DNA of 64,000 bases from Clusia tigrina (GCA_920105625.2 OV050030.1:89437652-89501651), one strand, 5' to 3'; positions 1-9,735 are shown, counted from the first letter of the stretch. The notes: generated by a model from the letters alone, not told the origin. Program-made: numbers and translations.

Positions 1-385
1 AATGGGAGAGTAAGGATTCTATTCTTATTATCATCATAAAATGATAACTGTTTTTGTAGCGCATCCAGTATGGTGCGGCCCCAGAGATTATCGCGGCCAA
101 TTATCCCATCGGCCGGGATACCTTCCCTATCCAATTCGACTGCGTGCACTCTAAAAATCATTCCCTTAACTTTACTGTGCCCTATTTTGAGTGACCCCAG
201 TGTTCTGATGCAACCCCCGAACGCTCCATTAAGCATTCTTACATCTTTTGGGTTAACAACTAGTCCTTTCCGTAAAACACTAGATTTTACGAGGCTAGTA
301 TCCGCCCCTGAATCTACCAAAAGCACTAGCTTTCCACTAGCTGCCTCCTTGCAGGGTATCTCAATGAAAGCATCTCCTACCCTGC
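1..385 (-). pseudogene. Gypsy copy 1 aspartic protease (start of pol)
   Basis: An open minus-strand frame reads from about 385 to the window edge. It carries the retroviral-type protease motif DSGADTS near 303-325 and the downstream GIIGRDNLWG motif near 80-110. The enzyme would cleave the Gag-Pol polyprotein in the virus-like particle. Copy 2 has the same segment but reads DSAADT, losing the catalytic-loop glycine; here DSG is intact. The frame differs from that of the preceding junction segment (386-760), so this copy cannot make a continuous Gag-Pol without a frameshift. Truncated by the window. Confidence 0.75.
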
Positions 386-760
386 TCACAACGAAACAAC
401 GCCATTTTGACTCCAAAATGGACGCGTATCTACTTCCAACTCTTCCAATTTTCTCCTCCATGCACCGCAGTTATGCCTTGCAATCCTATACTCCCTCAAA
501 ATTACCGCTAATACCTTAACTATACATCCTCGTACCACGTACGCGGCGATTGGCCTATACTCTCTAATATTATTGAAACTTAATCTAAGTACTAGAATCA
601 CTACAGTTACCCAAATCAGTGCGCAATCAAACATTTTCTCCCGGAGAGACTCTTGCTCCTCCGTAACTTGAACCATTGTTCTTACAATACTTGGTACGTG
701 GTATTGGAGAGTCTCTTGCTCCTCCTTTTCCTGGACTGTACTCCCTACCTTACCAGTCAC
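386..760 (-). pseudogene. Gag-pol junction of gypsy copy 1 with an extra ~250-bp segment
   Basis: The 124-residue frame begins with a junction also seen in copy 2 (EKEEQETLQYH here, EKEEQEALQYH there). It then has a stretch of about 250 bp (roughly 440-690) absent from copy 2, where the flanking sequences join directly. The extra stretch encodes a hydrophobic run (ALIWVTVVILVLRL) that could span a membrane. Either this copy gained sequence or copy 2 lost it. Function unknown. Confidence 0.5.
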
Positions 761-882
761 ACGTACCTCCGGCCTAACTGTTGCTTGCTTTCTTTTGGCT
801 TTCCAGTCTATTGGCCTCGACTGGGCCGCTGGAAGTTTCCCTGGTTCCTCTGTTGAAACTGCCTATCCCTGCACTCCGCAGC

Positions 883-1998
883 TCAATGTCCCATCCGACC
901 ACATGAAAAGCATTTCAACCCTTGTTGGGTGTTGCCTAACCTTTGTTCTCCTCTAGTATTCCAATTTGGCCGCTGCTGACCATTCCCAGTGCTAAAAGGA
1001 TTTCTTCCTTGGTTGTTCCCTTCCGTTGAATTGACTCGAGGACTACTGCCCCTGCTGTCCCTTAAGGGTGGATCCGAGCGCCTCGTACCCGGCTGCCTTT
1101 CATTTTGATCCCATTTATTATCTATTTGGCACTGTCTACCTTCCTCATGACCATATGTTTGGCACTCCATATAATAGGGCGTATTCTTGCGTGTAATACA
1201 TTCATCCCTTGTATGACCTGGCTTATGGCAGAACGAACATGTGGGAGCCCTCTGTACAACCTCCCTGTGCGGATTTCTCTGACACGCGGCTCTGCTGTCG
1301 GAGACACCGGGATTATATGCTCCTCTGTACACGCTTGGGACGAAATTAATTCCTTCTCTATCCATGACAGCGGCAGTTAAATTGTTCTGTCTATTTTCAA
1401 ACATATGTATCTCCCCCAATCCGGCCGTACTCCGTTCTACAAGGACTTGCGCTCGAATTGCTTCTTCTACCAATTCCTCCAGATTTCCTGTTTTGCTATT
1501 CAGCATATGAATTTTTAGAGCGGAATTGCGGAGCCCCACTACGAAAGTCGTTAACACTGACTTGTCAACTTCGTATAATAACGCGGTATCACCAACGCCA
1601 TCGTACTTATTTTTGACTACTTCTTGGGCCAACATCCGAAGTGACTCCAAACGCCTGGCAAAGGCGCGAATGTCTTCCCCTGCCAGTTGTTTCCCGATTC
1701 TAATCTCCTGGGATATGTCTTCCAGAGTTCTCTCCTTAAGATAAGTTTTCTTCAGAAGTCCATAGAGCTCATTCACACTGGCGAATTGTTTTGGCAGCAC
1801 AAGGTTGTACGCATGTCGAAATAACCTTTGCTTTATGCAGTCGAAGAAATCCTGTAACTCATCAGGGCTTATGCTCCGCTTTGCAAGTTCACAATCTTGA
1901 ATGAACCTACTGAGCTCTGACCTTAAATCTGCTGAAGCAGCACCAGTAAACACAGGTACTAGCCTGGACACGGCCTTGGAGATATCCTCGATACCCAT
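883..1998 (-). CDS. Gag C-terminal block (capsid and zinc knuckle) of gypsy copy 1
   Basis: A 371-residue frame for retrotransposon Gag, the RNA-packaging structural protein. The N-terminal two thirds are helical and capsid-like and align with residues after about 230 of the copy 2 gag. Then come a CCHC-type knuckle (CSFCHKPGHTRDEC), a Cys/His-rich second segment, and a Gly/Arg/Asn-rich basic tail. The frame ends inside another knuckle: CFSCGRMGH, then TGA, then AAEC in frame, so the final Cys is only reached by passing the stop. The upstream block (2035-3135) is in the same frame but separated by TAA. In copy 2 the equivalent two blocks are one ORF. Confidence 0.75.
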   Translation of the reverse strand: MGIEDISKAVSRLVPVFTGAASADLRSELSRFIQDCELAKRSISPDELQDFFDCIKQRLFRHAYNLVLPKQFASVNELYGLLKKTYLKERTLEDISQEIRIGKQLAGEDIRAFARRLESLRMLAQEVVKNKYDGVGDTALLYEVDKSVLTTFVVGLRNSALKIHMLNSKTGNLEELVEEAIRAQVLVERSTAGLGEIHMFENRQNNLTAAVMDREGINFVPSVYRGAYNPGVSDSRAACQRNPHREVVQRAPTCSFCHKPGHTRDECITRKNTPYYMECQTYGHEEGRQCQIDNKWDQNERQPGTRRSDPPLRDSRGSSPRVNSTEGNNQGRNPFSTGNGQQRPNWNTRGEQRLGNTQQGLKCFSCGRMGH

Positions 1999-2034
1999 TT
2001 TACGTATTCCTTTATTATTTATGACCGGTAAAAT

Positions 2035-3135
2035 TTAAGAGTTATCCTTTTGTGTGCTTTCCAGATTCACTCCCCTTGGATCTGAAATATATTTAACTAG
2101 CGACGGACTCAAACTTATTAGTCTTCGACCGTTTGCTCGTACAGGCGAAATATCACACACTGTATTGGGACTTTGCAGCTCTGATTCTGGCTCGTTGGAC
2201 GGATAAACCTGATTCTTATTATCTATTGAACTTCCTGGAGAAAATGGCTCGACACCGATTTCCGATGCGTCAAATAAAAACTCCGCTTCACTTTCTCCAG
2301 TCAATATTAATCTAGGCTTTACCACACGACCTATCCCTTCCGGAGTTAAATACTCCGGCCAGCGAACCTCTGGTGGCAGAGCAAGTACTGTCTGCGTTTG
2401 AATTTGAGAGGTTGAAACCGATCTCACTCTTGCTGGCTTAGTGGTTGCCCCGATTCTTTTGAGCTCCAAGTTTTCCTTCTCCAGATGCGATGCGGCTTCC
2501 TCAGTTTCCCGGAGTTGCCTAGAAAGTACTCTAGTTTTATTTTCGAGGAATTCCATATTTATCTTCAATTCTTCAGTATCTTTGAAGACTTGGAAAAATT
2601 TTTCTTCCGTCCGACTCTGAATAGTAGCTAACGCTTGGTCTGCTGCTTCCAGAGTTGACAGGTTTCCACCGTCTCTCGCTAATCTCCAGAGTACCTGGGC
2701 TTCACTCTTGCTGGTTGCCGCTTCCAATTGTTCAAACAATTTCTCTGCGAACAATTTTACCTCAGTTTGCAGAGACCTAAGCTTGTCTCGAGCCTTGTCC
2801 TCCTGCGAACTAGGACTATCCTCCTGTGCTTCCAGCTTTTCTAAATCCAACTTGAATTTAGTCAACCAGTCTCGTGTCAAACCGTTGACGTGTAACGCGT
2901 AATCCTTGGTAAAGTATTCCTTGTCACCCCAACAGTCCTTAAACTTTAACAACTCCTCGTTGTTGCTATTGAATACATTCAACAAGGCTTCTAACTCCGT
3001 TATGCGATTGCAGTAGTACGCGCTGTTTTTCCTTGCTTTGCTGTCCTTCCTGCAATTTCTGATTCTCCTTTGGATGGCCTCACTCTGCCTCTTTTGCTCT
3101 TCCAGCAATATCTTCGCCTCTGCTGGTGCTTCCAT
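2035..3135 (-). CDS. Gag N-terminal coiled-coil block of gypsy copy 1
   Basis: A 366-residue frame starting at an ATG (MEAPAEAK), rich in Glu, Lys and Leu heptads over residues 1-220 (predicted coiled coil by eye), followed by a PPEVRWPEYLTPEGI motif also present in the copy 2 gag (near 34050-34100). It is the N-terminal part of the family's Gag. It ends with TAA at 2035-2037; the next block follows in the same frame 36 bp later, so the stop looks like a point lesion of a longer Gag, or a readthrough stop. Role inferred from position and from copy 2. Confidence 0.7.
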   Translation of the reverse strand: MEAPAEAKILLEEQKRQSEAIQRRIRNCRKDSKARKNSAYYCNRITELEALLNVFNSNNEELLKFKDCWGDKEYFTKDYALHVNGLTRDWLTKFKLDLEKLEAQEDSPSSQEDKARDKLRSLQTEVKLFAEKLFEQLEAATSKSEAQVLWRLARDGGNLSTLEAADQALATIQSRTEEKFFQVFKDTEELKINMEFLENKTRVLSRQLRETEEAASHLEKENLELKRIGATTKPARVRSVSTSQIQTQTVLALPPEVRWPEYLTPEGIGRVVKPRLILTGESEAEFLFDASEIGVEPFSPGSSIDNKNQVYPSNEPESELQSPNTVCDISPVRANGRRLISLSPSLVKYISDPRGVNLESTQKDNS

Positions 3136-4409
3136 AGACCGAATTAATCCCTACTTTTAATCCAAACTCCAAGAACCAAGTGTTACCGTATTCTAATTTT
3201 TAAACCTCACTTGAAAATTCCCTTAGAAAATCCAACATGACTACCCCAAATGTAAACATATTAGTATACCAAATTATAATTTATTCGTAATCTCATTTAC
3301 TTTATTTCCCAAAAGTACTACTCGAAAATCTTCGTATTCAAAGAAACATTTTACCGCAGAACTATACTCATATTCATTTCTGAACATCGCTTTGTTAAGC
3401 TGTTTCGCTTTTCCGTGCGAAACATTGGTGCATTTTCGCTGCGCAAATTCTAGTTTCGAAACTACACAAACTTTGATGTGACAACATATGTTGACGGCAC
3501 CTCTCCAAATATTTGCACCTACCCTAATTCAAATGCCAAAAATCTAAAACAACCATTTAAATTGTTTCACAATTTATTTATTGACTTAATTCATAATTAA
3601 ATAAGCAAGTTTTTGCTAAACAAAAATGTAAATAACACTTTATTTACAAAAATTCTTACAGCTAATTATAAAATCCAGTGTTTGCTTGTTCCAGTCTGAA
3701 TCTTTCCTGCCATAGTCTGTTAGCTTCGCTCCAAGGCAGAGGCACTTCCAGATTCGCCTGTTCTGCCAGAAACTTCCTTAGAAAAGCCAGCCGCTTTCTC
3801 TCCCGTGCTGCTTTTCCACCACGTCTATGCCAATAGGGGTGCGTGCACGGCACCTCTGCAATGGGCCTCTGCTCAATCCTCCGACTTCCCGCACCCGTTA
3901 CGCCTTTGGTACTCTGGTCATTTATTTCCTGATATTCAAAGAAAATAAATACCCAGTTTTACTAAATGAATTGAAATTTGAATTATCCTAACCGCAGCCA
4001 CGAAACACGCTGCCAAACAAAATACACGCGATGCCCCAAAAAGTGAACCTAACTTTATTCCGGTACATGACACGGACAGAAAAATCAAACGTTAATCCCG
4101 CGAATGAACATAAGAAGCACCAACCACTATTATGAATGCGTAAGCTCTATACCGTGGCACGTTCTTTCCGAACCAAACCAACCGGTATGCACGAGTTCGC
4201 AACACAACAGGGATTAGAGAGGAACTTTGTTTCCTTTAAACAAAACTTCTCATGTTTCACGCCCCCCGAGAATGCTGAAATAAACGGTTATTATAAAAAG
4301 AATGAACCTGATTTCAGTGGAACAACCCTATGCAACCTGACCGTAAGTAGAAAGTTTTCTTTTTAGATCTACCTATTGTCACCTAACCGCAGCGGCTAAT
4401 CAGCCCCAA
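3136..4409 (-). other. Untranslated leader of gypsy copy 1
   Basis: Long 5' leader between LTR and gag. The part at about 3985-4400 matches the leader of copy 2 (about 35330-35745) base for base over long stretches, which supports family membership. A 63-codon minus-strand frame at 3662-3853 (Arg- and Trp-rich) lies inside; I do not recognise it, do not see it in copy 2, and would not call it a gene. The rest is AT-rich without obvious features. Confidence 0.55.
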
Positions 4410-4891
4410 TGCTGCGGGTGACGTCCTGTCGCAGTTCTTTCAGGCGCGTGGCTGAAAACTTAAGAGCCCTAACGTTGAATTCAAATACTTATTGCTTTTC
4501 AGTTTCAAAACACAAGAGACATTTATTCTTACCAAACCTAATACTTATATACTATTTTTTAAACATCTATCTCAGTCTGTGAACTGACCTTTCTGGTGTT
4601 CCAGTTCCGCACCTGCTAATTGGTGTCAGTTGGTCAAGCCAACCGACCTACTTCGAAAATGGCGACGGTGCATTACGCTGCCCTCGTCGACTCGACTGCG
4701 GAACTGTAATACCCTAAAAGCTTACATGAGAACGTTACACAGATCACATTTACTTAAAATACTTAGACCCTAGAAGTGTGCCCTATCATAACACAGTTTT
4801 AGCACATGCTAATCCAACATAGTGTGGCATCTATTAGGAGTCGGTGCTGTGAGTAAACTACACGTAGGTAGTTTAGTTCTAACTCACAACA
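4410..4891 (-). repeat. 5' LTR of gypsy copy 1
   Basis: Minus-strand sequence starts TGTTGTGAGTTAG at 4891. About 360 bp (4532-4891) match the 3' LTR of copy 2 (23040-23399) without length change. The inner end is less certain: I place it at TG 4410-4411, just before a GC-rich segment at about 4384-4409 that is shared with copy 2 (35722-35746) and is the likely primer-binding region. The U5-side sequence (4410-4500) differs from that of the copy 2 3' LTR, so the two are probably different subfamilies. Confidence 0.7.
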
Positions 4892-5335
4892 CCATCATGG
4901 TATAAATCCAGCGAACGATTTTTGGGTGACATCCCCAAGATTTACCAGCAAGCCGTCTACATATCATTAAGGAAGCTGTAGCCCTCTTGGTGGTTGCTGT
5001 CAGATGAGCCTTCCACAATAACTTTTTGTCGAAAATGACCAGAGCAAATATCGACCTGTGTACCAATTAGAAGAATAGGTTTCATATATGGTAGATATCT
5101 TTTTCTAGTGCACGGCACAATGGTGGTCTTTGAGGCATTGATTTTCAATCCTGTTTCCCTGCACCATTCACTAGCTGCTAATAAGCCCCTCTGGATAATA
5201 TCACAGAGTGGATTCAGATTTTCCTCTAGCTATTATCACAATATCATCCGCATATCCTTGACATGATATGCCTAGATTTGTGAGTTTTACCAGAAGATAT
5301 CTACTACTATGCTCCACAAAATGGGTGATAATACC
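4892..5335 (-). pseudogene. LINE ORF2, RT palm after the insertion
   Basis: Continuation of the RT that breaks at 9263: GVLSPILWSIVVD at about 5300-5335, then YADDI near 5240, and the thumb segment KLLWKAHLT with GKSWGCHPKIVRWIYT ending at 4892. The host reading frame is recovered if the 3915-bp LINE and one CCACCC duplicate are removed. After 4892 the sequence switches to the gypsy LTR. Two frames are needed to read it, so it is mutated. Confidence 0.75.
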
Positions 5336-5341
5336 CCACCC
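5336..5341. repeat. Left target-site duplication of inner LINE (CCACCC)
   Basis: CCACCC occurs here and at 9257-9262. Collapsing the two restores the outer LINE's CCG CAG GGT GGG GTA codons (PQGGV) on the minus strand, which confirms the boundary. Confidence 0.85.
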
Positions 5342-5497
5342 AGCAGCCGCTTCTCAACTTCCGAACTGGTCGGAGAATTCTTCGACCACATGGATACGGA
5401 TGCGGCTGGTGCATACATCTCTCCAATGTCCGAAGAGGAGGAGTTGAATTCCACTATAATCAATCTTCCAGACAATGCTGAAGGTACTACAGATTAA
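5342..5497 (+). pseudogene. 3' end of ORF1 of the inner LINE (truncated)
   Basis: The last ~51 codons of an open frame that enters from the truncated 5' end and ends at TAA 5495-5497. The end is acidic and Ser/Thr-rich. It overlaps the ORF2 start (ATG 5475) by 23 bp in another frame, a layout seen in two-ORF LINEs where ORF2 is translated by reinitiation. No zinc knuckle remains, so domain content is unknown. Confidence 0.55.
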
Positions 5498-8400
5498 CCT
5501 TCAGCATTCGAAAACTGCCTCGGCAGCCCTGCTTCTCCGCCTGTCGGATATAGGGGAGGAGCTCATTCTCGTCCAAGAACCTTGGGTCATAAATGACCGG
5601 GTTTTTGGACTCAATGCATACGGATATCGTATGGTATATATCGAGGATCAAGGTAAACCAAGATCCTGCATTCTGGTAAAAAACAGCGTTACCGCTCTTT
5701 TACTCCCTAGATTCAGTGACAAAGACAATGTGGCCATGGTCATTGAAATGGGTCCACGGACTTTCTGGATCTCCTCGAACTACATGGCTCATGACTATGG
5801 CGACTCCCCGCCACCAGACATACTGAAGCAAATGGTTGCTGTAGCCCACCAGAAACAGATTCCGGTAATTATCGGCGCCGATGCCAATGCCCATCACGAA
5901 ATATGGGGCAGCTCCGGCACAAATGATCGAGGTGAGTGTCTTTTCGACTTTATCATTTCAAATAACTTAGGTATTGCTAACCGGGGAAATGAGCCGACCT
6001 TCCTTACATCCATAAGGAAGGAAGTGCTTGACATCACCCTCGTCAGCGATAACTACTCGAACATGATAAGCAATTGGTTCGTCTCACAGGAATGCTCCTT
6101 TTCAGACCACTGCTATATCACGTTTGACATTGACTTGAGGGAGACTACAGGCAATACAGAATCTCTTAAACCTGTCAATAGAAAAAACACGAACTGGCCT
6201 CTTTTCCGGCTCAAACTGGGGTCATACTTAGCAACGACTCCCCCTATTATCCACAACTGTCCCGACATTGATCGGGCGGTCGACGATCTGTCCGCAGCTT
6301 TTAAAAAAGCCACTCATATTTCTTGCATCACTCCCGAACCACGGGGCAAACCTAAACCTCCGTGGTGGAACTCGGAAATTGCAAGTCTTCGCAAAACTTG
6401 TAGAATTCTTTTCAACAAAGCTAAAGTTACAGCTGAGTGGGCCCCTTTCAAAAATAAACAAAAAGAGTTGAAATACGCCATTAGGCGAGGGAAACGAGCG
6501 TCATGGAGGGAATTTTGCGAAAGCATTGAATCGACGTCCGAGGCTAGCCGTCTTCGTAAAATTCTCCACTCCTCTAACAAAGCCCTTGACTGTATCCAAA
6601 AACCAGATGGCAGCTGGACTCACTCAAGCGCCGAAACCCTTGATATCCTGCTAGACACCCACTTCCCAGGGAGTTTAGCCTCAGCGGATCAAGCACTCTA
6701 CCAGGTGGAGCAGGTTTCGCATGATACCCTCCCCACATTCCAAGTGACAAAAAGTCACCTTGAATGGTCCATTCAAACCTTTAAGCCGTACAAGTCCCCC
6801 GGACCGGACGGCATCATTCCTGCCGATATCCAAAATGGGGAAGAGATTATCCTTCCATGGCTGCTTCAAATATATAATGCAAGCCTCAGACTGCAATACA
6901 TTCCCTTACGCTGGCGCACGGCTCGGGTCGTCTTCATACCAAAAGTTGGGAAGGCCTCGCACACCAAACCTAAGGATTACAGACCCATAAGTCTAACATC
7001 CTTTCTTCTTAAGGTTCTAGAAAGAGCTCTTGACCTACATATCAGGACATCGATCAACCCTTCTCTTCTCTCTGTATCTCAACACGCTTACTCTAAAGGC
7101 AAATCGGTTGAAACAGCACTTCATTCTCTCATTTCTCAAGTTGACAAATCCTTGGCGTACAAGGAATTCACACTTGCCATATTTCTGGACATCGAGGGAG
7201 CATTCAACAGTGTATGCCCCAACGCTGTCATTTCCGCACTCTATAATCTTAACCTGAATTCAGGTCTTCTTAAATTTATAGAGCTTCTACTAAAATCTAG
7301 GATCATCACTTCCACGATCGGCAGTGCCCAATCCAGGAGGGTGGTTAACAGGGGCACGCCACAAGGGGGTGTTTTATCACCCCTCCTCTGGAACCTGGCA
7401 GTTAACACACTACTGGTGAGATTGGAATCTACTGGATGCAAAGTGATAGCCTATGCGGACGACATAGCAATCGTGGCATCCGGCAAATTCCCACAAACAC
7501 TTTCCGAAAAACTTAACTATTCACTCTCTATTGTGTCGAACTGGTGTCGCGAATTCGAACTTGGGGTTAACCCATCCAAAACCGAGACTATGCTATTCAC
7601 TAGGAAGTACAAAATTCCAAAGTTTACAATGCCTAGTCTAAACGGCACCCCGCTCTCTTTGAGCACACACGTTAAGTACTTAGGCCTGATTCTCGACCCA
7701 AAGCTTAATTGGAAAGCCAATCTAGCTGAGAGGGCACGTAAGGCAACATGCGCTATATACTGCTGTAAAAGAGCAGTTGGTGCACGATGGGGACTTCGTC
7801 CTCGAGTCGTGCTCTGGCTCTACACGGCCATCGTTGAACCAAACCTGTTATACGGGTCGGTCTTCTGGTGGCAAGCTCTTGAAAAAGCCTGTAATATCAA
7901 ACCTCTTGATAAAATCAGAAGATCCATTGCTCTACTGATCACTGGCGCTCTTCGTAGCACACCTACGAAAGCCCTTTTTGCCATGCTGCACTGGCTCCCC
8001 TCGGGGATCCTGGTTAAGCAACAAGCCAAGCTGACAGCGATTAGACTTAATGCTCTTTCGCACTGGCGCATAACCCTGACAGGCCATGCTTCAATTCTGA
8101 ATCAGGACCCACCTGTCCCCAACTTTATAGATTATATGTCGGTCTATCCCGATTTGAACAGGGAATTCGACCTCACTATTCCAAGTCGAAGCGACTGGAC
8201 CTCAGAAAACCGAATCGTCGGTGAAACAGTCGAAATCTACACCGACGGTTCCAAGCTTGGAGGTAGAGTCGGCAGCGGTATTTATTCCGACAAGCTGGAC
8301 TTAAACATCTCCCTACGTCTCCCAGACCATTGCAGCGTTTTTCAAGCTGAGGTCATGGCCATTTACCACGCAGCCAAATGGATGCTGAGTAGTGATATCG

Positions 8401-9077
8401 GCGCAGTTGACGTATCTATTTTCTCAGACAGCCAGGCCGCCATTAAATCTCTTTTTGGCTCCACGGCCACATCAAGACTAGTTCATGAATGTCGAACATC
8501 TTTAAATGAGCTCGCAAGTTACTCTCGGGTGCACCTAGTCTGGGTTCCCGGACACAGCGAAATCCCGGGAAACTGCGAGGCGGACGAGCTTGCCAAGGCA
8601 GGCACGCTAATGCACGATATTCACCCCTCTGTAAACATCGGCATTCCACTGGCAACAGCCAAGCTCGAAGTCAAACGGAAATATCTGGCTGACGCCTACA
8701 AATCCTGGGCTAACGAGGAATCCTGCCACACGGCTAGACTAACTTGGGCAAGCATGGACAAAAACAGAACCAATCAACTTCTTCGACTGGATCGCGTATC
8801 ACTGTCGACAACTGTGTCGGTTTTGACCGGCCACTGCATAATGGGACAGCACGCAGAAAGACTGGGCCTACCCTCAAATGACTTTTGCCGAGGCTGTGGC
8901 TTCGAGGAGGAGGACGAGACGGTTTTCCACCTCTTATGCCACTGCCCATCCTTGAGCAGAAGAAGAATTCGCACCTTTGGTGCCCCATTTCTTACAAGCC
9001 TGACAGAGCTGTCATCCATTAATATTAGGGACATAGCCAGGTTCATCAAAGTATCAGGATGGTTTCCTGAAACATGA
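5475..9077 (+). CDS. LINE ORF2 polyprotein: endonuclease, reverse transcriptase, RNase H
   Basis: 1200 residues, no internal stop. The endonuclease covers about residues 1-220: VLQINLQHSKTA at the start, LVQEPW at ~33, IGADANAHHEIWGSS at ~136, SDHCYI at ~213. RT covers about 425-760: SPGPDGI at ~440, FLDIEGAFNS with the first catalytic Asp, GTPQGGVLSPLLWN at ~625, and AYADDIA, the catalytic pair, at ~658. RNase H covers about 915-1045: EIYTDGSKLGG (Asp), FQAEVMAI (Glu), FSDSQAA (Asp) and VWVPGHSEIPGNCEADELA (His, Asp). A C-terminal Cys/His cluster (CRGCGFEEEDETVFHLLCHC) lies near 1137. The protein nicks DNA, primes cDNA synthesis on the nick and removes RNA. All catalytic residues I can check are present, so this may encode an active enzyme. 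Confidence 0.92.
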   Translation: MLKVLQINLQHSKTASAALLLRLSDIGEELILVQEPWVINDRVFGLNAYGYRMVYIEDQGKPRSCILVKNSVTALLLPRFSDKDNVAMVIEMGPRTFWISSNYMAHDYGDSPPPDILKQMVAVAHQKQIPVIIGADANAHHEIWGSSGTNDRGECLFDFIISNNLGIANRGNEPTFLTSIRKEVLDITLVSDNYSNMISNWFVSQECSFSDHCYITFDIDLRETTGNTESLKPVNRKNTNWPLFRLKLGSYLATTPPIIHNCPDIDRAVDDLSAAFKKATHISCITPEPRGKPKPPWWNSEIASLRKTCRILFNKAKVTAEWAPFKNKQKELKYAIRRGKRASWREFCESIESTSEASRLRKILHSSNKALDCIQKPDGSWTHSSAETLDILLDTHFPGSLASADQALYQVEQVSHDTLPTFQVTKSHLEWSIQTFKPYKSPGPDGIIPADIQNGEEIILPWLLQIYNASLRLQYIPLRWRTARVVFIPKVGKASHTKPKDYRPISLTSFLLKVLERALDLHIRTSINPSLLSVSQHAYSKGKSVETALHSLISQVDKSLAYKEFTLAIFLDIEGAFNSVCPNAVISALYNLNLNSGLLKFIELLLKSRIITSTIGSAQSRRVVNRGTPQGGVLSPLLWNLAVNTLLVRLESTGCKVIAYADDIAIVASGKFPQTLSEKLNYSLSIVSNWCREFELGVNPSKTETMLFTRKYKIPKFTMPSLNGTPLSLSTHVKYLGLILDPKLNWKANLAERARKATCAIYCCKRAVGARWGLRPRVVLWLYTAIVEPNLLYGSVFWWQALEKACNIKPLDKIRRSIALLITGALRSTPTKALFAMLHWLPSGILVKQQAKLTAIRLNALSHWRITLTGHASILNQDPPVPNFIDYMSVYPDLNREFDLTIPSRSDWTSENRIVGETVEIYTDGSKLGGRVGSGIYSDKLDLNISLRLPDHCSVFQAEVMAIYHAAKWMLSSDIGAVDVSIFSDSQAAIKSLFGSTATSRLVHECRTSLNELASYSRVHLVWVPGHSEIPGNCEADELAKAGTLMHDIHPSVNIGIPLATAKLEVKRKYLADAYKSWANEESCHTARLTWASMDKNRTNQLLRLDRVSLSTTVSVLTGHCIMGQHAERLGLPSNDFCRGCGFEEEDETVFHLLCHCPSLSRRRIRTFGAPFLTSLTELSSINIRDIARFIKVSGWFPET

Positions 9078-9236
9078 CGGGGGAGTCGTGCCTTTCCAGG
9101 CGCTGTCCTTGCGCTGACTATCACCATCCCAAGTATGGGAACCTTTTTAGTCAGTGCTTGAACGGCGCCACACCGTGGTATCACAATGGGCCATTATGTG
9201 TGCTCAAGTGTGCTTTTGGCAAACTGGGCAGCCACT

Positions 9237-9256
9237 CCTACCTACCTACCTACCTA
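9237..9256 (+). repeat. (CCTA)5 3' tail of inner LINE
   Basis: Five perfect CCTA units form the 3' terminus, directly followed by the target duplicate. Non-poly(A) short-repeat tails are known for several I- and LOA-group LINEs. Confidence 0.85.
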
Positions 9257-9262
9257 CCACCC

Positions 9263-9735
9263 TGCGGACATCCTTTATTGACTTTGACAGTTTTGTCACC
9301 TGCTTCAGTCAGTCTACTGTTGAGTAAAGCTCGTATCCAATTGGGAGTGGTATTATCTATTCCTCTATTGTTAAGAGCCCTAATCATATATTCATGAGGA
9401 GTGCTGTCAAATGCCCCTCAATATCGAGAAAGACACAAAGTGCTATTTCTTTTTTTATCCAGTGCTGCCTGAATAAAATCAGTCAGATGGTATAGTGCGG
9501 TTTCAGTCTATTTTCCCGCATTATATGCAAACTGACAAGGATATAAAGGCTCCCTTTTCAATACGGTCTCAAGGAGATGTATATTAACTATTTTCTCCAT
9601 TGCTTTTAGTACATAGGATGTTAAACTGAAAGGCTTGAAGGATTTGGGATGGGCCATATCCTTCTTGCCTACCTTGGGGATAAATACCACTTTAGCTGTG
9701 CGCCATGCTTCAGGTATGTACCCAAAGGCAAACAC
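9263..9735 (-). pseudogene. LINE ORF2, RT fingers up to PQGG
   Basis: Minus-strand reading gives EAWRTAKVVFIPKVGKKD, FKPFSLTSYVLKAMEKI and QFAYNAGK, then a frame change, then the DIEG segment with the first RT Asp region and NKGCPQGG at about 9263-9285. This is the front half of a LINE reverse transcriptase. It stops exactly where the plus-strand LINE (5342-9256) was inserted. Lesions include a frame change near 9510. Confidence 0.8.

Larger units (their letters stand above)
1..4891 (-). mobile_element. Ty3/gypsy-like LTR retrotransposon, copy 1, 5' part
   Basis: Read on the minus strand from 4891: LTR, untranslated leader, gag in two blocks, a gag-pol junction and an aspartic protease at the left window edge; RT, RNase H, integrase and the 3' LTR lie outside. 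The same family recurs at 22950-35835, with matching leader, gag and protease. The outer edge abuts RT codons of a minus-strand LINE (4892 onward), so this element inserted into that LINE; the LINE remainder should resume left of the window. Coding is broken by an in-frame TAA between the gag blocks, an in-frame TGA in a zinc knuckle and a frame change before the protease, so this copy is probably dead. Assignment to Ty3/gypsy rests mainly on pol of copy 2. Confidence 0.85.
5342..9256 (+). mobile_element. LOA-like LINE (plus), 5'-truncated, intact ORF2
   Basis: Non-LTR element of 3915 bp inserted in opposite orientation into the RT of the outer LINE. Target duplication CCACCC lies at 5336-5341 and 9257-9262. 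The 3' end is a perfect (CCTA)5 rather than poly(A). Only the last ~50 codons of ORF1 are present, so the copy is 5'-truncated, but ORF2 is complete with no stops over 1200 codons. That suggests a recent insertion, younger than the eroded LINE around it. Confidence 0.9.

Noticed and set aside
70..519. 149-residue plus-strand frame
   Set aside because: Shadow of the gypsy protease on the minus strand; no domain or codon support.
3662..3853. 63-residue Arg-rich frame in the gypsy leader
   Set aside because: No counterpart in copy 2 and no recognisable domain; not supported as a gene.
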